DNA of 64,000 nucleotides, from positions 40,278-104,277 of the forward strand of contig NZ_JAMWMR010000024.1 in assembly GCF_023887685.1 (NCBI RefSeq), written 5' to 3'. This document shows positions 7,791 to 16,639 of the stretch, piece after piece. The stretch comes from Streptomyces macrolidinus. Its GTDB lineage: Bacteria; Actinomycetota; Actinomycetes; Streptomycetales; Streptomycetaceae. The number at the start of each line of letters is the position of its first letter. The first letter of the stretch is position 1. The position numbers and the translations under genes were made by a program. The notes below the pieces were generated by a model. That model saw only the letters and a program-made list of their open reading frames with translations. It was not told the origin of the DNA and ran no database searches.

Positions 7791-9595
7791 GCTCGTCGGC
7801 TCACTGGTGCGGCGGCCCGTGGTGCGGAGCCGTCGGTCGCGCGGTCGGTGGTACCCGCCGAGGAGGCTGCGGATGCCGCCCCAATGGCCCCGTCCTCGAT
7901 CAGCTTCCGGCACAGATGGCGCTGGATCTTGCCACTGGTCGTCCGGGGCAGTTGCGCCCGGGGCACCCAGTGGTAGGTGACACCGCTGATCCCGAACGCC
8001 TCGTCCAGCGCGCGGCTCACCTGGCCGGTGACCTCCTGCCGGTCACGGCCCTCGGCGAGCCGCTCGTCGAGCAGGAGATGGAGCTGCTCCGTGTGCAGCG
8101 TCGCGTCACGGACGCCGACCGCGACGACCGCCGGAGTGCGCGGGCTCCGGGTCACGCTCTCCACGAACCGCTCCACCTGGTCGGGAACGTAGTTGCGGCC
8201 CGCGATGATCACGATGTCCTTGCTGCGGCCGGTGACGTACAGCTCGCCGTCGACCAGATAGCCGAGGTCGCCCGTGCCCAGATGACCGTCCGGTCCCTTG
8301 AACGGTTCCTCGCCCGTGCCATCCGTGCCATCCGCGCCGTCCGCCCCGGTAGCCGGGGTGTCGTCGGGCTCAGGAAGATACCCGTCGATCACGCTGGGCC
8401 CCGCGACCTCGATCTCACCGATCACACGATCGGGCAGTGGCTTCCCGTCCGGGCCCACCACCCGCACCGTATGACCGGGCACGACCGGGCCCACGCACAT
8501 CATGGCCGTCGTGCGCGGGTCACCGGACGGGCGGGGCTCGGCGTATCCCTTCGCCGCGGCGGCCTCGGCGTCGACCCGGTCGACCGCGTACGGCCGTGTG
8601 ACATCGGAGATGGTGACCGCGAGCGTGGCCTCCGCGAGCCCGTACACGGGCCTGAGCGTCGTCTCGGGCAGCCCGAACGGGCCGAACGCCGCCTGGAATT
8701 CGCTCAGGGTGCCCTCGTGTACGGGTTCCGCCCCGCACAGCGCGACACGCCACGTCGACAGGTCGAGATCCTTGGGCGGCCGACGTCGTGCGACGCGCGC
8801 GCAGATGTGGAACGCGGAGCTGGGCGCGGGCGACAGAGTGCCTCGGAAGCGGCTCATCCAATGCAGCCAGGACATCGGATTGCGCAGGAAGTTGACGGGA
8901 TCGGAGAGCACCATCGGGATGCGCGCCTGCAGCGCGTACGAGATCCCGATGAGCCCCATGTCGTGGAAGAGCGGGAGCCAGCTCACCAGTGTGTCGTCGG
9001 CCGTGCCCCGGATCGCTTCGGCGATCGCCCGCACGTTGGCGACGATGTTGCCGTGCCGGATCATGGCCAGCTTCGGCACACCGGTCGAGCCGGAGGTGGC
9101 CTGGAGATGGGCGAGCGACGTCGGTGTCGCGCGGGGCGCGTCCAGCGGTACGGGTGTGCCGCGCAGGGCGTCCGGCGTGGTCACCGGCACCGGCAGCGAG
9201 GGGGTGAGGACGGCCGCCAGTTCCGGAGTGGTGATGACCCGCCTGGCCTGTGCGTGTGCCACGAGCCGGCCCAGGTGTGCGGAGTAGCGGGACGTGTCGC
9301 CGGTGGTGGGCTCCGCCGCGACGATCGGCACGACCCCGGCGTAGAGACAGCCGAGGTAGACCGAGAGGAAGTCCCGCGACGTGGGCAGGACGACGACCAC
9401 GCGCTCGGCCGCGTCGATCCCCTGCGCCGCGAGCCCGGAGACGCTCTGCGCGATCAGATGGCACACATCGGCGTAACTGAGCGAGAAGGTGTCCTCGGAA
9501 CGTTCGATGACATGGAACGCCGACCGGTCCGGGGTGCGGGCCGCGCTGTCGAGGAGCGCGTCGATGACGGTCGTCGCCGGGTGAGAGCCGGTCAT
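7787..9595 (-). CDS. Fatty-acyl-AMP ligase (FAAL)
   Basis: 602 residues from the ATG at 9595, which overlaps the upstream stop by four bases. It is an ANL-superfamily adenylating enzyme: the P-loop is LQATSGSTGVPK and the A4 region is SWLPLFHDMGLIG, a wording typical of FAAL enzymes rather than acyl-CoA ligases. YGLAEATLAV and GDLGYLVDGELYVTGR are A5-A8 motifs, and TSGKIQR near the C-terminus holds the A10 Lys. FAALs make acyl-adenylates and load them on a carrier protein. The carrier gene follows directly with an ATGA overlap, so loading of that protein is the obvious role. The Ala/Ser/Gly-rich tail after the A10 motif looks disordered. Confidence 0.88.
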   Translation of the reverse strand: MTGSHPATTVIDALLDSAARTPDRSAFHVIERSEDTFSLSYADVCHLIAQSVSGLAAQGIDAAERVVVVLPTSRDFLSVYLGCLYAGVVPIVAAEPTTGDTSRYSAHLGRLVAHAQARRVITTPELAAVLTPSLPVPVTTPDALRGTPVPLDAPRATPTSLAHLQATSGSTGVPKLAMIRHGNIVANVRAIAEAIRGTADDTLVSWLPLFHDMGLIGISYALQARIPMVLSDPVNFLRNPMSWLHWMSRFRGTLSPAPSSAFHICARVARRRPPKDLDLSTWRVALCGAEPVHEGTLSEFQAAFGPFGLPETTLRPVYGLAEATLAVTISDVTRPYAVDRVDAEAAAAKGYAEPRPSGDPRTTAMMCVGPVVPGHTVRVVGPDGKPLPDRVIGEIEVAGPSVIDGYLPEPDDTPATGADGADGTDGTGEEPFKGPDGHLGTGDLGYLVDGELYVTGRSKDIVIIAGRNYVPDQVERFVESVTRSPRTPAVVAVGVRDATLHTEQLHLLLDERLAEGRDRQEVTGQVSRALDEAFGISGVTYHWVPRAQLPRTTSGKIQRHLCRKLIEDGAIGAASAASSAGTTDRATDGSAPRAAAPVSRRA

Positions 9596-11118
9596 CGGGC
9601 GTATCCCTTCACGAACTCGACGTCCGAGCGCTTGGACGACCGTCCCAGCCAGGTGCGCAGGTCGCCGTACCGCGCGTCGAAGTCGGCCTTGAGCAGGTCC
9701 TCCTTCAAGGTGCCGGACGAGGTGTAGTACGGCTTCTCCAACTCCGCCAGGAATCGGATGTGTTGCTCCATACCGGCCCGCCCGCACTCGACGCTGCGCT
9801 GGTACGCCTTCAGCCGAGCCCGTCGTTGCGGTCGCCGCTCGATCTCGAACGCCCGCTTGAAGAAGATCCCGTAACTGTCCAGGATGCCCTGCTGCAGTTC
9901 ACTGGGGCGCATGTGGCGGGGGAAGATGCCGACGAACGAGTAGTGCTGGTACGTCGGCACCTCCATGATGATCCGGTGGTCCTCGATGTCCTGGCGCGCC
10001 CCGTACAGCAGGTCCTGGAACGGGTACTCCGCCAGGCATACGAAGACGGGGTGCATGATGCGCGCCTCTGCGCACCAGTACGCGGTGGACTCGATCGCCT
10101 GACGGTCCTGGACGTCCAGCCCGAAGATGATCGCGGAGTGGATCGCGATGTCGTTCTCCGCGAAGCGCACCAGGCGCCGGGTCTGTTCCGAGGGGTCCAC
10201 ACGCTTGTTGAAGGCCTGGAGGACGCTCGGATCCTCCGACTCCACCCCGAGGCAGTACTCCTCGAAACCTGACCGCTTGAGGTCGAGGACCAGGTCCATG
10301 TCGTCGGCGTGGTTGATCCGACTCATGGCGATGAACTTGTAGTCGCGGTCGCGGAACGTCTCGGCGATCTCGCGGCAATAGCTCTTGCGGGTCGTGAAGT
10401 TCAGGTCCGTGACATAGAACCGGCTGCAACCGGTCTGCTCGTGGATGGCGTCGAGTTCGCTGCGTACGTCCTGCGCCGTCTTGGTACGGAAGCGGCGTCC
10501 GAGCAGCCGGATCGCGTAGCAGAACGAGCAGTTGAACGGGCAGCCGCGCGACATGGAGACCGTCGCCCAGTGCAACTTCGGTGCGCGCGTGAGGAATTGC
10601 GGATTGATCGCGTTGGCGAAGCCTCCGTACCGGGTGACCTTGTTCAGTGTCAGCTCGCCGTCGGCGCCGATGTAGGCCAGGTTGTCCACGTCGGTGACGG
10701 GCTGCCCGGCCTCCAGCGCCGTGATGAGCTGGACGGTCGGGATCTCTCCCTCGGCGGTCACCGCGTAGTCCGCGTAGCGCAACGCCTCGTAGGGCGCGAA
10801 CGCCGCGTGCGGCCCGCCCATGACCACCACGCAGTCGGGCCGCTTGTGGCGCTGGATCAGCTCCAGCGTCTCGATGTTGGACCAGAAGTGGGTCGCGAGC
10901 GCCGAGATCAGGATGTAGTCGTAGTCGGCGAGAGGGAAGTCCTCGGGCTTCTCGCCCCAGAACATCTGACACATCTCGACCCGGGCCTGCGGGAACTCCT
11001 GCTGGACGAACGAGGCGACGTAGTAGATGCCGTCGTTGTAGGTGGTGGCCAGCGTCGACGCGTCGGGATACGCCTCGTGGAACCCCAATTGCACACAGAG
11101 GATGTTGAGGCCCGTCAT
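9592..11118 (-). CDS. Radical SAM protein, B12-binding-type (BchE/P-methylase-like class)
   Basis: 508 residues from the ATG at 11118, coupled to the upstream stop by an ATGA overlap. The iron-sulfur motif is CPFNCSFC with Cys193, Cys197 and Cys200. The first 130 residues have the Rossmann-like pattern of a cobalamin-binding domain (VVVMGGPHAAFAPYEAL, YAVTAEGEIP), although the classical DxHxxG His motif is not evident. Class B radical SAM enzymes methylate unactivated carbons, rearrange rings or cyclise; the C-terminal 200 residues do not point to one subtype. It is the second of two radical SAM genes in the operon, so the pair may act together on an acyl-ACP substrate. Confidence 0.85.
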   Translation of the reverse strand: MTGLNILCVQLGFHEAYPDASTLATTYNDGIYYVASFVQQEFPQARVEMCQMFWGEKPEDFPLADYDYILISALATHFWSNIETLELIQRHKRPDCVVVMGGPHAAFAPYEALRYADYAVTAEGEIPTVQLITALEAGQPVTDVDNLAYIGADGELTLNKVTRYGGFANAINPQFLTRAPKLHWATVSMSRGCPFNCSFCYAIRLLGRRFRTKTAQDVRSELDAIHEQTGCSRFYVTDLNFTTRKSYCREIAETFRDRDYKFIAMSRINHADDMDLVLDLKRSGFEEYCLGVESEDPSVLQAFNKRVDPSEQTRRLVRFAENDIAIHSAIIFGLDVQDRQAIESTAYWCAEARIMHPVFVCLAEYPFQDLLYGARQDIEDHRIIMEVPTYQHYSFVGIFPRHMRPSELQQGILDSYGIFFKRAFEIERRPQRRARLKAYQRSVECGRAGMEQHIRFLAELEKPYYTSSGTLKEDLLKADFDARYGDLRTWLGRSSKRSDVEFVKGYAR

Positions 11119-12422
11119 GACGCGGAGCCCGACGACGTGATCTCCTGCGCGGCGTGCCGGCGCGCGAACTCCTTGCGCACCTTGTCCTTCATCTCCTGCT
11201 TGAGCTTGGCGGCGATGCGGTCGGGGTCGTTGACCCGTCGCTGCGCCCAGGCCAACAGGTCCCGCGCTTCGCTGCGGTTCATCTTCGGGTGCTTCCACAC
11301 CAGGTTGTACAGGTCGTGCTTGCTCAGATCCGGCTCGTCGACCAGATGCTCCATCTGCCGGTACAGCCGGGTGCGGTGGAACGGGGTCAACAGAGTCAAC
11401 TGACAGGCGAACAGCCCCTCTTGACTGAGCTGCTCGATGTCGAACTGCATGTCCTCGATGCTGTCCTCGGCGAACCCGACCATGAAGGTGCCCAGCGCCC
11501 GGCGCCCGTTGTCGATCAACTCACGTACCGTCTGCCGGACGTTGTAGACGTCGTCGCGCTTCTTCACATCGGCGATGTTCTTGTCGCGGTACGACTCGAT
11601 GCCGACGATTGCGCCGTCCATGTAGCGGTCGGTGAGTTCCGGGATGCGCCCCCGGATCAGATCGGCGCGGGTCAGACAGATCCAGGGCAACTCGCGCTCC
11701 GCCAGGGCGTCGACCACCTGTTCCGCGAGCGAGTTGGTGAGGAAGAAGCTCTCGTCGTAGATGATGACGTGAGCCACCTTCGCGTCCCGGTACGCGTCGA
11801 GCGCCGCGTAGGTGTCCTCCATGAAGATGGCCTCTTCTTTGGGATTGAAGAGCGGCGTCGAGCAGAACGTGCACCCGATGTTGCAACCGCGCTTCGAGTA
11901 CAGGTATCCGACGGGAGAGCTGATTCCCCTGAATCCGCTCTGCCCCATCATCGCGGGGTGCCGGACCCGGGGCAGCGGCCGGTCGTAGACGTACTGATGG
12001 ATCGGCGCCTCGCCCGCCCCTTTCACCAGCCTGGTGAAGTACTGGTCGATATCAGGCGTGAGAACGCCGTAGTTACCGCCCCAGATCTCGGGTACTTCCG
12101 CCTCGCGCGCGGCCTTGGCCATCTCGATCGCGACCGGCGTGGACCAGGTGTAGAAGCTGATCCCGACCATGTCCCACGGCTCGGAATGCAGGGCGTCGAG
12201 ATACTCCTGCCACGTCGGGTATTCGAGGATCTCGACGTCCGGCACATTGTGCTTGATGAAGCGGAGACCGGTCGGCGGACACGTCACGGAGAGCCGGTCC
12301 TCGATATCCACGGCACAGGTCCAGGCCATATAGGTATCGGTACGGTCGTACCAGTTCCCGCCTACTCCGTTGGGCTCGATCAACGCCTCTTTGGGGGCGG
12401 TTGTCAGGAGCACTCTCTTCAT
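11115..12422 (-). CDS. Radical SAM protein, first gene of acyl-ACP operon
   Basis: 435 residues from the ATG at 12422; GAGGGG seven bases upstream selects this start over one 25 codons earlier. The iron-sulfur motif is CNIGCTFC (Cys180, Cys184, Cys187). The N-terminal 140 residues resemble a degenerate cobalamin-binding domain with WDMVGISFYTWS and EIWGGNYGVLTPD. MVGFAEDSIEDM and a C-terminal helical tail follow the SAM barrel. It shares little visible sequence with the downstream radical SAM protein outside the core motifs, so the two are not a recent duplication. Being first in the operon, it has its promoter in the gap between 12423 and 12932. Confidence 0.85.
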   Translation of the reverse strand: MKRVLLTTAPKEALIEPNGVGGNWYDRTDTYMAWTCAVDIEDRLSVTCPPTGLRFIKHNVPDVEILEYPTWQEYLDALHSEPWDMVGISFYTWSTPVAIEMAKAAREAEVPEIWGGNYGVLTPDIDQYFTRLVKGAGEAPIHQYVYDRPLPRVRHPAMMGQSGFRGISSPVGYLYSKRGCNIGCTFCSTPLFNPKEEAIFMEDTYAALDAYRDAKVAHVIIYDESFFLTNSLAEQVVDALAERELPWICLTRADLIRGRIPELTDRYMDGAIVGIESYRDKNIADVKKRDDVYNVRQTVRELIDNGRRALGTFMVGFAEDSIEDMQFDIEQLSQEGLFACQLTLLTPFHRTRLYRQMEHLVDEPDLSKHDLYNLVWKHPKMNRSEARDLLAWAQRRVNDPDRIAAKLKQEMKDKVRKEFARRHAAQEITSSGSAS

Positions 12423-12790
12423 GTACGTCCCCTCGCTTGGAATTCGTGGTCCCGCGAACAAGCCGTGATCGACAGCACGCCAAAAGGTGGTGCGCATTGT
12501 CGGTTGAATAGCCAGGAAAGAACTGGAGGTGCTCCAAGCCCGTGACCCTATGAGCGGCTGATCTTAGGTGTCAACCCGTTCAGTGGTCCTGAGATGTGAC
12601 GGCAGCCGTATTCAGGCCACCCGTATACCGATACCGCGATCGCTTCCGGCTGTGCGGGCGGCGGTGCGCGCACGCGGTGGAACGGGAACGGAAAGGAAAG
12701 CGCGACGTCAGCGGGGCGGGAAGAGACGATCTTGCCTGCGCTGTTTCGATCTTGACTGCTTCGTGGAATCGGAAACGCAGACGGAAAAGC

Positions 12791-12896
12791 GTTCCTGGGT
12801 GTTCCCGGGCGTTCTCGAGGCGTCGATGGGGCGTCGATGGGGCGTTGATGGGGTGGTGACGGGGTGCCGATGGGATGGTGATGGAGCGTAGATGGT
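12791..12896. repeat. Helically phased short tandem repeats upstream of acyl-ACP operon
   Basis: Three 10-bp units (GTTCCTGGGT, GTTCCCGGGC, GTTCTCGAGG; 12791-12820) run straight into seven 11-bp units with consensus GCGTCGATGGG (12820-12896), the first two identical. The array lies about 370-475 bases upstream of the first radical SAM gene and just after the LysR stop. Apart from this array, I see no gene in the 510-base stretch 12423-12932. Units of 10-11 bp match one turn of DNA, so stacked protein binding or bending is conceivable. Confidence 0.7.
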
Positions 12897-12932
12897 GTCG
12901 GTGGGATGTACCAGGAAGCCGAAACTTGATCG

Positions 12933-13868
12933 TTATGCCGGAACCGTCCAGCCCGGCACCCAGGTACCGGTGGCGTCGTGGTCGGCCGTGGTGGCGGCGA
13001 GGTGGGCGCGGAGGGCGGCCAGTGCCGGGTGGGGGTTGTCGCGGTGCCAGAGGAGCGAGTGCGGGTAGACGGGCGTCGGGTCGGTCACCGGGATACGGCG
13101 CAGGCCATGGCCGGCGGGCCAGACGAGACGGGTCGACTCGCCCATGAAGGTGGCCAGGGCCGGGGTGTCGGCGACGGTGTCCAGGAGCGCGTCGGAGCCG
13201 AAGTTGGGGCCGGTCGCCTCGATGGTGAGGCCGAACTCGGCGACGAGATCGTCGTAGTAGGCGCCCCATTCCGTGCCGGGGACGATGCCCGGCATCCAGA
13301 TCCGGTGCCCGACGAGCTGGGCGAGGGGCAGCGACCGGGCGCCCGCCAGCGCGTGGGCCGGGCCGGTGAGGAGCTGGAGCCGCTCGTCGAGCACCCGGAC
13401 GGACTCGATGTCCTCGGGAAGGGGACGGCCGGGCATGGCGACGGCACGGAAGGAGGCGTCGATCGTGCCGGACCGGATGGCGGCGACAGCCGCCTCGATG
13501 TCGAACAGCATGACCACGTCGAGGTCGATCTCGGGATGCGCACGGTGGAAGTCGCGCAGCAGGCCCGACTGCGCGCCACGCGAAGAGATCACGTCGACGC
13601 GCAGCGGACGGCGGCCGGGGCGCACGGACGCGACCGCGCGCTCCGCCACGCGCAGCAGCTCGCGCGCGTGGGGCAGGAACGCCTGTCCGTCGATGGTGAG
13701 CCCGGAGCCGCGCGCGGTGCGCGTGAACAGCCGCACGCCGAGGGTGCGCTCCAGCGCCGCGATGCGCTTGGAGACGGCCTGCTGCGTGACCGCCAGCTCG
13801 GCGGCGGCCTCCTGGAACTGCCCCGCGTCGGCGGCGACGACGAAGGTCCGGACGGTGTCGAGATCCAT
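12933..13868 (-). CDS. LysR-family transcriptional regulator
   Basis: 311 residues. The N-terminal winged HTH reads TFVVAADAGQFQEAAAELAVTQQAVSKRIAALERTLGVRLFTR, a strong LysR signature. The effector-binding domain spans about 90-300. It is divergent from the MFS transporter gene, and a short dyad in the shared gap suits autoregulation and control of that transporter. The effector is unknown. The C-terminus ends GTWVPGWTVPA, a normal length for the family. Confidence 0.9.
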   Translation of the reverse strand: MDLDTVRTFVVAADAGQFQEAAAELAVTQQAVSKRIAALERTLGVRLFTRTARGSGLTIDGQAFLPHARELLRVAERAVASVRPGRRPLRVDVISSRGAQSGLLRDFHRAHPEIDLDVVMLFDIEAAVAAIRSGTIDASFRAVAMPGRPLPEDIESVRVLDERLQLLTGPAHALAGARSLPLAQLVGHRIWMPGIVPGTEWGAYYDDLVAEFGLTIEATGPNFGSDALLDTVADTPALATFMGESTRLVWPAGHGLRRIPVTDPTPVYPHSLLWHRDNPHPALAALRAHLAATTADHDATGTWVPGWTVPA

Positions 13869-13884
13869 ACCGACACCCTAGGGA

Positions 13885-13901
13885 CACAACCAGTAGTTGT
13901 G
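13885..13901. promoter_or_regulatory. Candidate LysR operator
   Basis: CACAAC and GTTGTG are perfect inverted arms around CAGTA. The dyad lies 17 bases upstream of the LysR start and 120 bases before the chosen MFS start. The position suits autorepression. It does not have the classical T-N11-A spacing, so the assignment is tentative. Confidence 0.45.
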
Positions 13902-14023
13902 GCAGGCGGCCCTGTGCTTGTTTGATCCCTGCACACGACACTCGCTTCTATGTCATCGAACGCGGATCGGTTGTACAGGTGAGCGGGCGAGTGGCGAGTG
14001 GCGAGCGGCGAGGGGCGGCGGGC

Positions 14024-15328
14024 ATGAGGAGCGGGCACCGGCTGGGGCATCTGCTCGGCCACCGGCTGGGGTGGCGGTTCGGGTGGCTCTGGGCGGCGTA
14101 CGGGACCAGCGCGCTCGGCACATGGCTCGCCTTCGGCGCGTTCCCGCTGATCGCCGTCCAGGTGCTGCACGCCGGACCGACCGAGGTCGCCGCGCTCTCC
14201 GCCGTGGGCACCGCGGTGGGCGCGGCCGTGGCGGTGCCTCTCGGCCCCTGGGTGGAGTTCCGCCGAAAGCGGCCCGTACTGATCACGATGGACCTGCTGC
14301 GGTGCGCGGCGCTGCTGACGATCCCCACCGCGTACGCGCTCGGCGTCCTCACCTTCCTTCAACTCCTGCTGGTCTCGGTCGCCGTCGCGTCGGCCGACAT
14401 CACCTTCCGTGCCGCCTCCGGCGCGTATCTGAAGACGCTGCTGCCCGCCGAGGACCTGCTCGTCGCCAACGCCCGCTTCGAGTCCACGTCCTGGACGACC
14501 ACCATCATCGGTCCACCGCTGGGCGGCGCGGCCATCGGGCTCCTCGGCCCGGTGGCGACCGTGCTGGCCGACGCGGTCAGCTACCTGCTCTCGGCCCTGG
14601 GCATCCGCGCGACCCGTGGCCACGAGCCGCGGCCCGAGCGCCGCGAGACCACACGCATGCGGGCCGGGGACCTGCTCGACGGCTGGCGGTACATCCTCGC
14701 CGACCGGGCGTTGCGTCCGCTGTTCTTCAACACCGCCCTCTTCAACGGCCTGGTGATGGCCACCTCGCCGCTGATGGCCGTCCTGATGCTCGGTCAACTC
14801 GGCTTCTCACCCTGGCAGTACGGCCTCGCGTTCGCCGCGCCCTCGATCGGTGGACTGCTCGGCTCCCGACTGGCCCGACCGCTCGTCACCCGGTACGGCC
14901 GGCATCAAGTCCTGGTCGCGAGCGGGGCGTTGCGAGCGCTGTGGTCCATCGGCCTGGCCTTCCTGGGGCCGGGCACGGGAGGCCTGCTGCTCGTGATCGG
15001 CGTCGAACTCGGGCTCATCTTCTGCTGCGGCGTCTTCAACCCCGTCTACACCACCTACCGCCTCGAACGCACCGCGACCGACCGGGTCACCCGCACCCTG
15101 ACCGCCTGGGCGGTGACGACCAAGGGCTCGGCCGCGCTCCTGACGGCTCTCTGGGGTGTACTGGGCAGTCTGCTCGGCCCGCGAACGGCCATCGGCCTGG
15201 CGGGTGTGCTCCTCCTGGCGACCCCGCTGCTGCTTCCCCGCCGCGTGGCAGCGACCGGATCCGAGCCGGAGTCGAAGACGGGGCCGGAGCCTGAGCCGGA
15301 ATCGCAGTCGTCACCGAGCCGCACCTGA
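14024..15328 (+). CDS. MFS transporter
   Basis: 434 residues from the ATG at 14024, preceded by GAGGGG; an in-frame ATG lies 34 codons upstream, but that extension is Arg/Gly-rich and unlikely. Twelve hydrophobic segments are visible, with the cytoplasmic loop EFRRKRPVLITMD after helix 2 typical of MFS efflux proteins. The C-terminus is an acidic Glu/Pro/Ser tail. It is divergent from the LysR regulator, which probably controls it. The substrate is not evident; a macrolide- or drug-efflux role is the usual annotation for this type. Confidence 0.85.
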   Translation: MRSGHRLGHLLGHRLGWRFGWLWAAYGTSALGTWLAFGAFPLIAVQVLHAGPTEVAALSAVGTAVGAAVAVPLGPWVEFRRKRPVLITMDLLRCAALLTIPTAYALGVLTFLQLLLVSVAVASADITFRAASGAYLKTLLPAEDLLVANARFESTSWTTTIIGPPLGGAAIGLLGPVATVLADAVSYLLSALGIRATRGHEPRPERRETTRMRAGDLLDGWRYILADRALRPLFFNTALFNGLVMATSPLMAVLMLGQLGFSPWQYGLAFAAPSIGGLLGSRLARPLVTRYGRHQVLVASGALRALWSIGLAFLGPGTGGLLLVIGVELGLIFCCGVFNPVYTTYRLERTATDRVTRTLTAWAVTTKGSAALLTALWGVLGSLLGPRTAIGLAGVLLLATPLLLPRRVAATGSEPESKTGPEPEPESQSSPSRT

Positions 15329-15482
15329 AGGGCTGCCACGGTCGTCACCGCGCTCGGTCGGCGCGCCTCGACGGATCTACGAGTGGTCAACTCCCCTATG
15401 ATTCCCCCTCATGCGGGGTCATTCGGGGTCATGCAGGTTCATGCGCGTTCACAGGCGCCACGTCGTGCGAGTGGGATGAAAC

Positions 15483-15986
15483 ATGGGAGAAGTGACCGTC
15501 GCCGAGGCCGACGCGCTCGCGGACCGGGCACACGCCGGACAGGTCGACAAGATCGGCGTACCGTACGTCGACCACGTCCGCGCCGTCGCCGCCGGACTCG
15601 CGCCGCTCGGCCCGGCTCTGGAAATGGCCGGTCTGCTCCACGACATCCTCGAGGACACCGACTGCACCGCCGAACAGCTCCGCGCCCTCGGCATCCCGGA
15701 CCGGGTCGTCCGCATCGTGGAGGACGTCACCAACACCCCTGGTGTCGCTTACGAAGAGAAGATCCGGCGCATCACCTCCAGCCGGGACGCCACCCTGGTC
15801 AAGATCGCCGACAACGCGCACAACTCCCGTCCCGACCGCGCCGCCCGACTCTCCCCGGAGCAGCGGGCACGCCTCGCGGCGAAGTACCGGGCCGCGCGGG
15901 ACATCCTGTGGCCCACCGTCGATCCCGAGCAGATCGAGACCATCGTGTCGATCGTCAACCCGGCACTCCTCGACGAACTCCGCTGA
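15483..15986 (+). CDS. HD-domain phosphohydrolase (SpoT/MESH1-like)
   Basis: 167 residues. The HD motif is present: H17 and H29 in AHAGQ and VDH, LLHDILEDTD with the paired His-Asp, and VKIADNAHNS with the final Asp. This is the hydrolase half of RelA/SpoT proteins, and there is no synthetase domain. It resembles small alarmone hydrolases (MESH1-like) or related single-domain HD enzymes. It could hydrolyse (p)ppGpp or another nucleotide; sequence alone does not decide. No partner gene is nearby. Confidence 0.8.
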   Translation: MGEVTVAEADALADRAHAGQVDKIGVPYVDHVRAVAAGLAPLGPALEMAGLLHDILEDTDCTAEQLRALGIPDRVVRIVEDVTNTPGVAYEEKIRRITSSRDATLVKIADNAHNSRPDRAARLSPEQRARLAAKYRAARDILWPTVDPEQIETIVSIVNPALLDELR

Positions 15987-15999
15987 CGGGCGGGGCGAC

Positions 16000-16067
16000 G
16001 GCAGGCGCCGGAAGCACGGCGGGAGGCGCCGGTGGTACGGCGGCAGGCGCCGATAGCACGTCGGCAG
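16000..16067. repeat. 21-bp tandem repeat, three copies
   Basis: Three consecutive 21-base units (16000-16020, 16021-16041, 16042-16062) share the core AGGCGCCG and differ at a few positions, with five more bases matching a fourth unit. The array lies 14 bases after the HD-protein stop. The core contains the palindrome GGCGCC. Confidence 0.8.
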
Positions 16068-16212
16068 ATTGCTCCAGAAATTCTGGAGAACCCGCGTAAT
16101 GCTCGCGCGGTAGCGCGCTCTCTTCCCATGTCCGGGCGGCGTACCGGACCGACCAGGGCTCGCGGAAGCCGACCCTTCCGCGCGTCCGAGGTTCGGTCGT
16201 CCGCCCATCCGC

Positions 16213-16229
16213 GCGTGACGTCGTCACGC
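16213..16229. promoter_or_regulatory. Candidate operator (8-bp palindrome)
   Basis: GCGTGACG and CGTCACGC are perfect inverted arms with one T between them. The site lies 19 bases before the start codon of the small membrane protein and next to its ribosome site, so it could be a repressor site or a small hairpin. No cognate regulator is recognised. Confidence 0.4.
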
Positions 16230-16247
16230 CCAAGACATGGAGGGGCC

Positions 16248-16559
16248 ATGCCTGCAACCCGGGTGACAGAGGAGTCCCCGACCACTCGACGTCGGCGCGC
16301 TCCGCAGCTCCCGCTCCCGGCGACCGGTGCGATCGGCGGCGGGGCGACGGTCAGCGTCCTGGCGTACGTCGGTGCCCCCTGGTGGGTGGTGCTGTGCTCG
16401 GTGCTGTGCACGGCGATGGCGAGCGTCGCCGCCGTACTTCTGCCGCAGGAGTCCAAGGACCGGTCCGCCGTGGTCCAGGGGTACTTCCGCCACCGCGAGC
16501 GGATGTACCGACTGAGGCGTGAACCGTCGCAGCGGCGAGCGGAAGAGAGGGCCGAATGA
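16248..16559 (+). CDS. Small membrane protein
   Basis: 103 residues from the ATG at 16248 with GGAGGGG immediately upstream. An N-terminal Arg-rich segment precedes two hydrophobic stretches (about 30-70: ATGAIGGGATVSVLAYVG and WWVVLCSVLCTAMASVAAVLL), then a charged C-terminal tail. It resembles small two-helix membrane proteins common in Streptomyces. I do not recognise a family and cannot assign a function. Confidence 0.6.
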   Translation: MPATRVTEESPTTRRRRAPQLPLPATGAIGGGATVSVLAYVGAPWWVVLCSVLCTAMASVAAVLLPQESKDRSAVVQGYFRHRERMYRLRREPSQRRAEERAE

Positions 16560-16639
16560 CGGTTGTACGCCCCCGACCGTCACGAAGGGCTGAACGGCAG
16601 CCGGACAGGCCCAGTTGCCGCGCGATCCACCGCCCGTGC

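Noticed and set aside
5649..12422. Assigning the acyl operon to ladderane, polyyne or type II polyketide synthesis
   Set aside because: The defining desaturases, chain-length factors or reductases of those pathways are absent.
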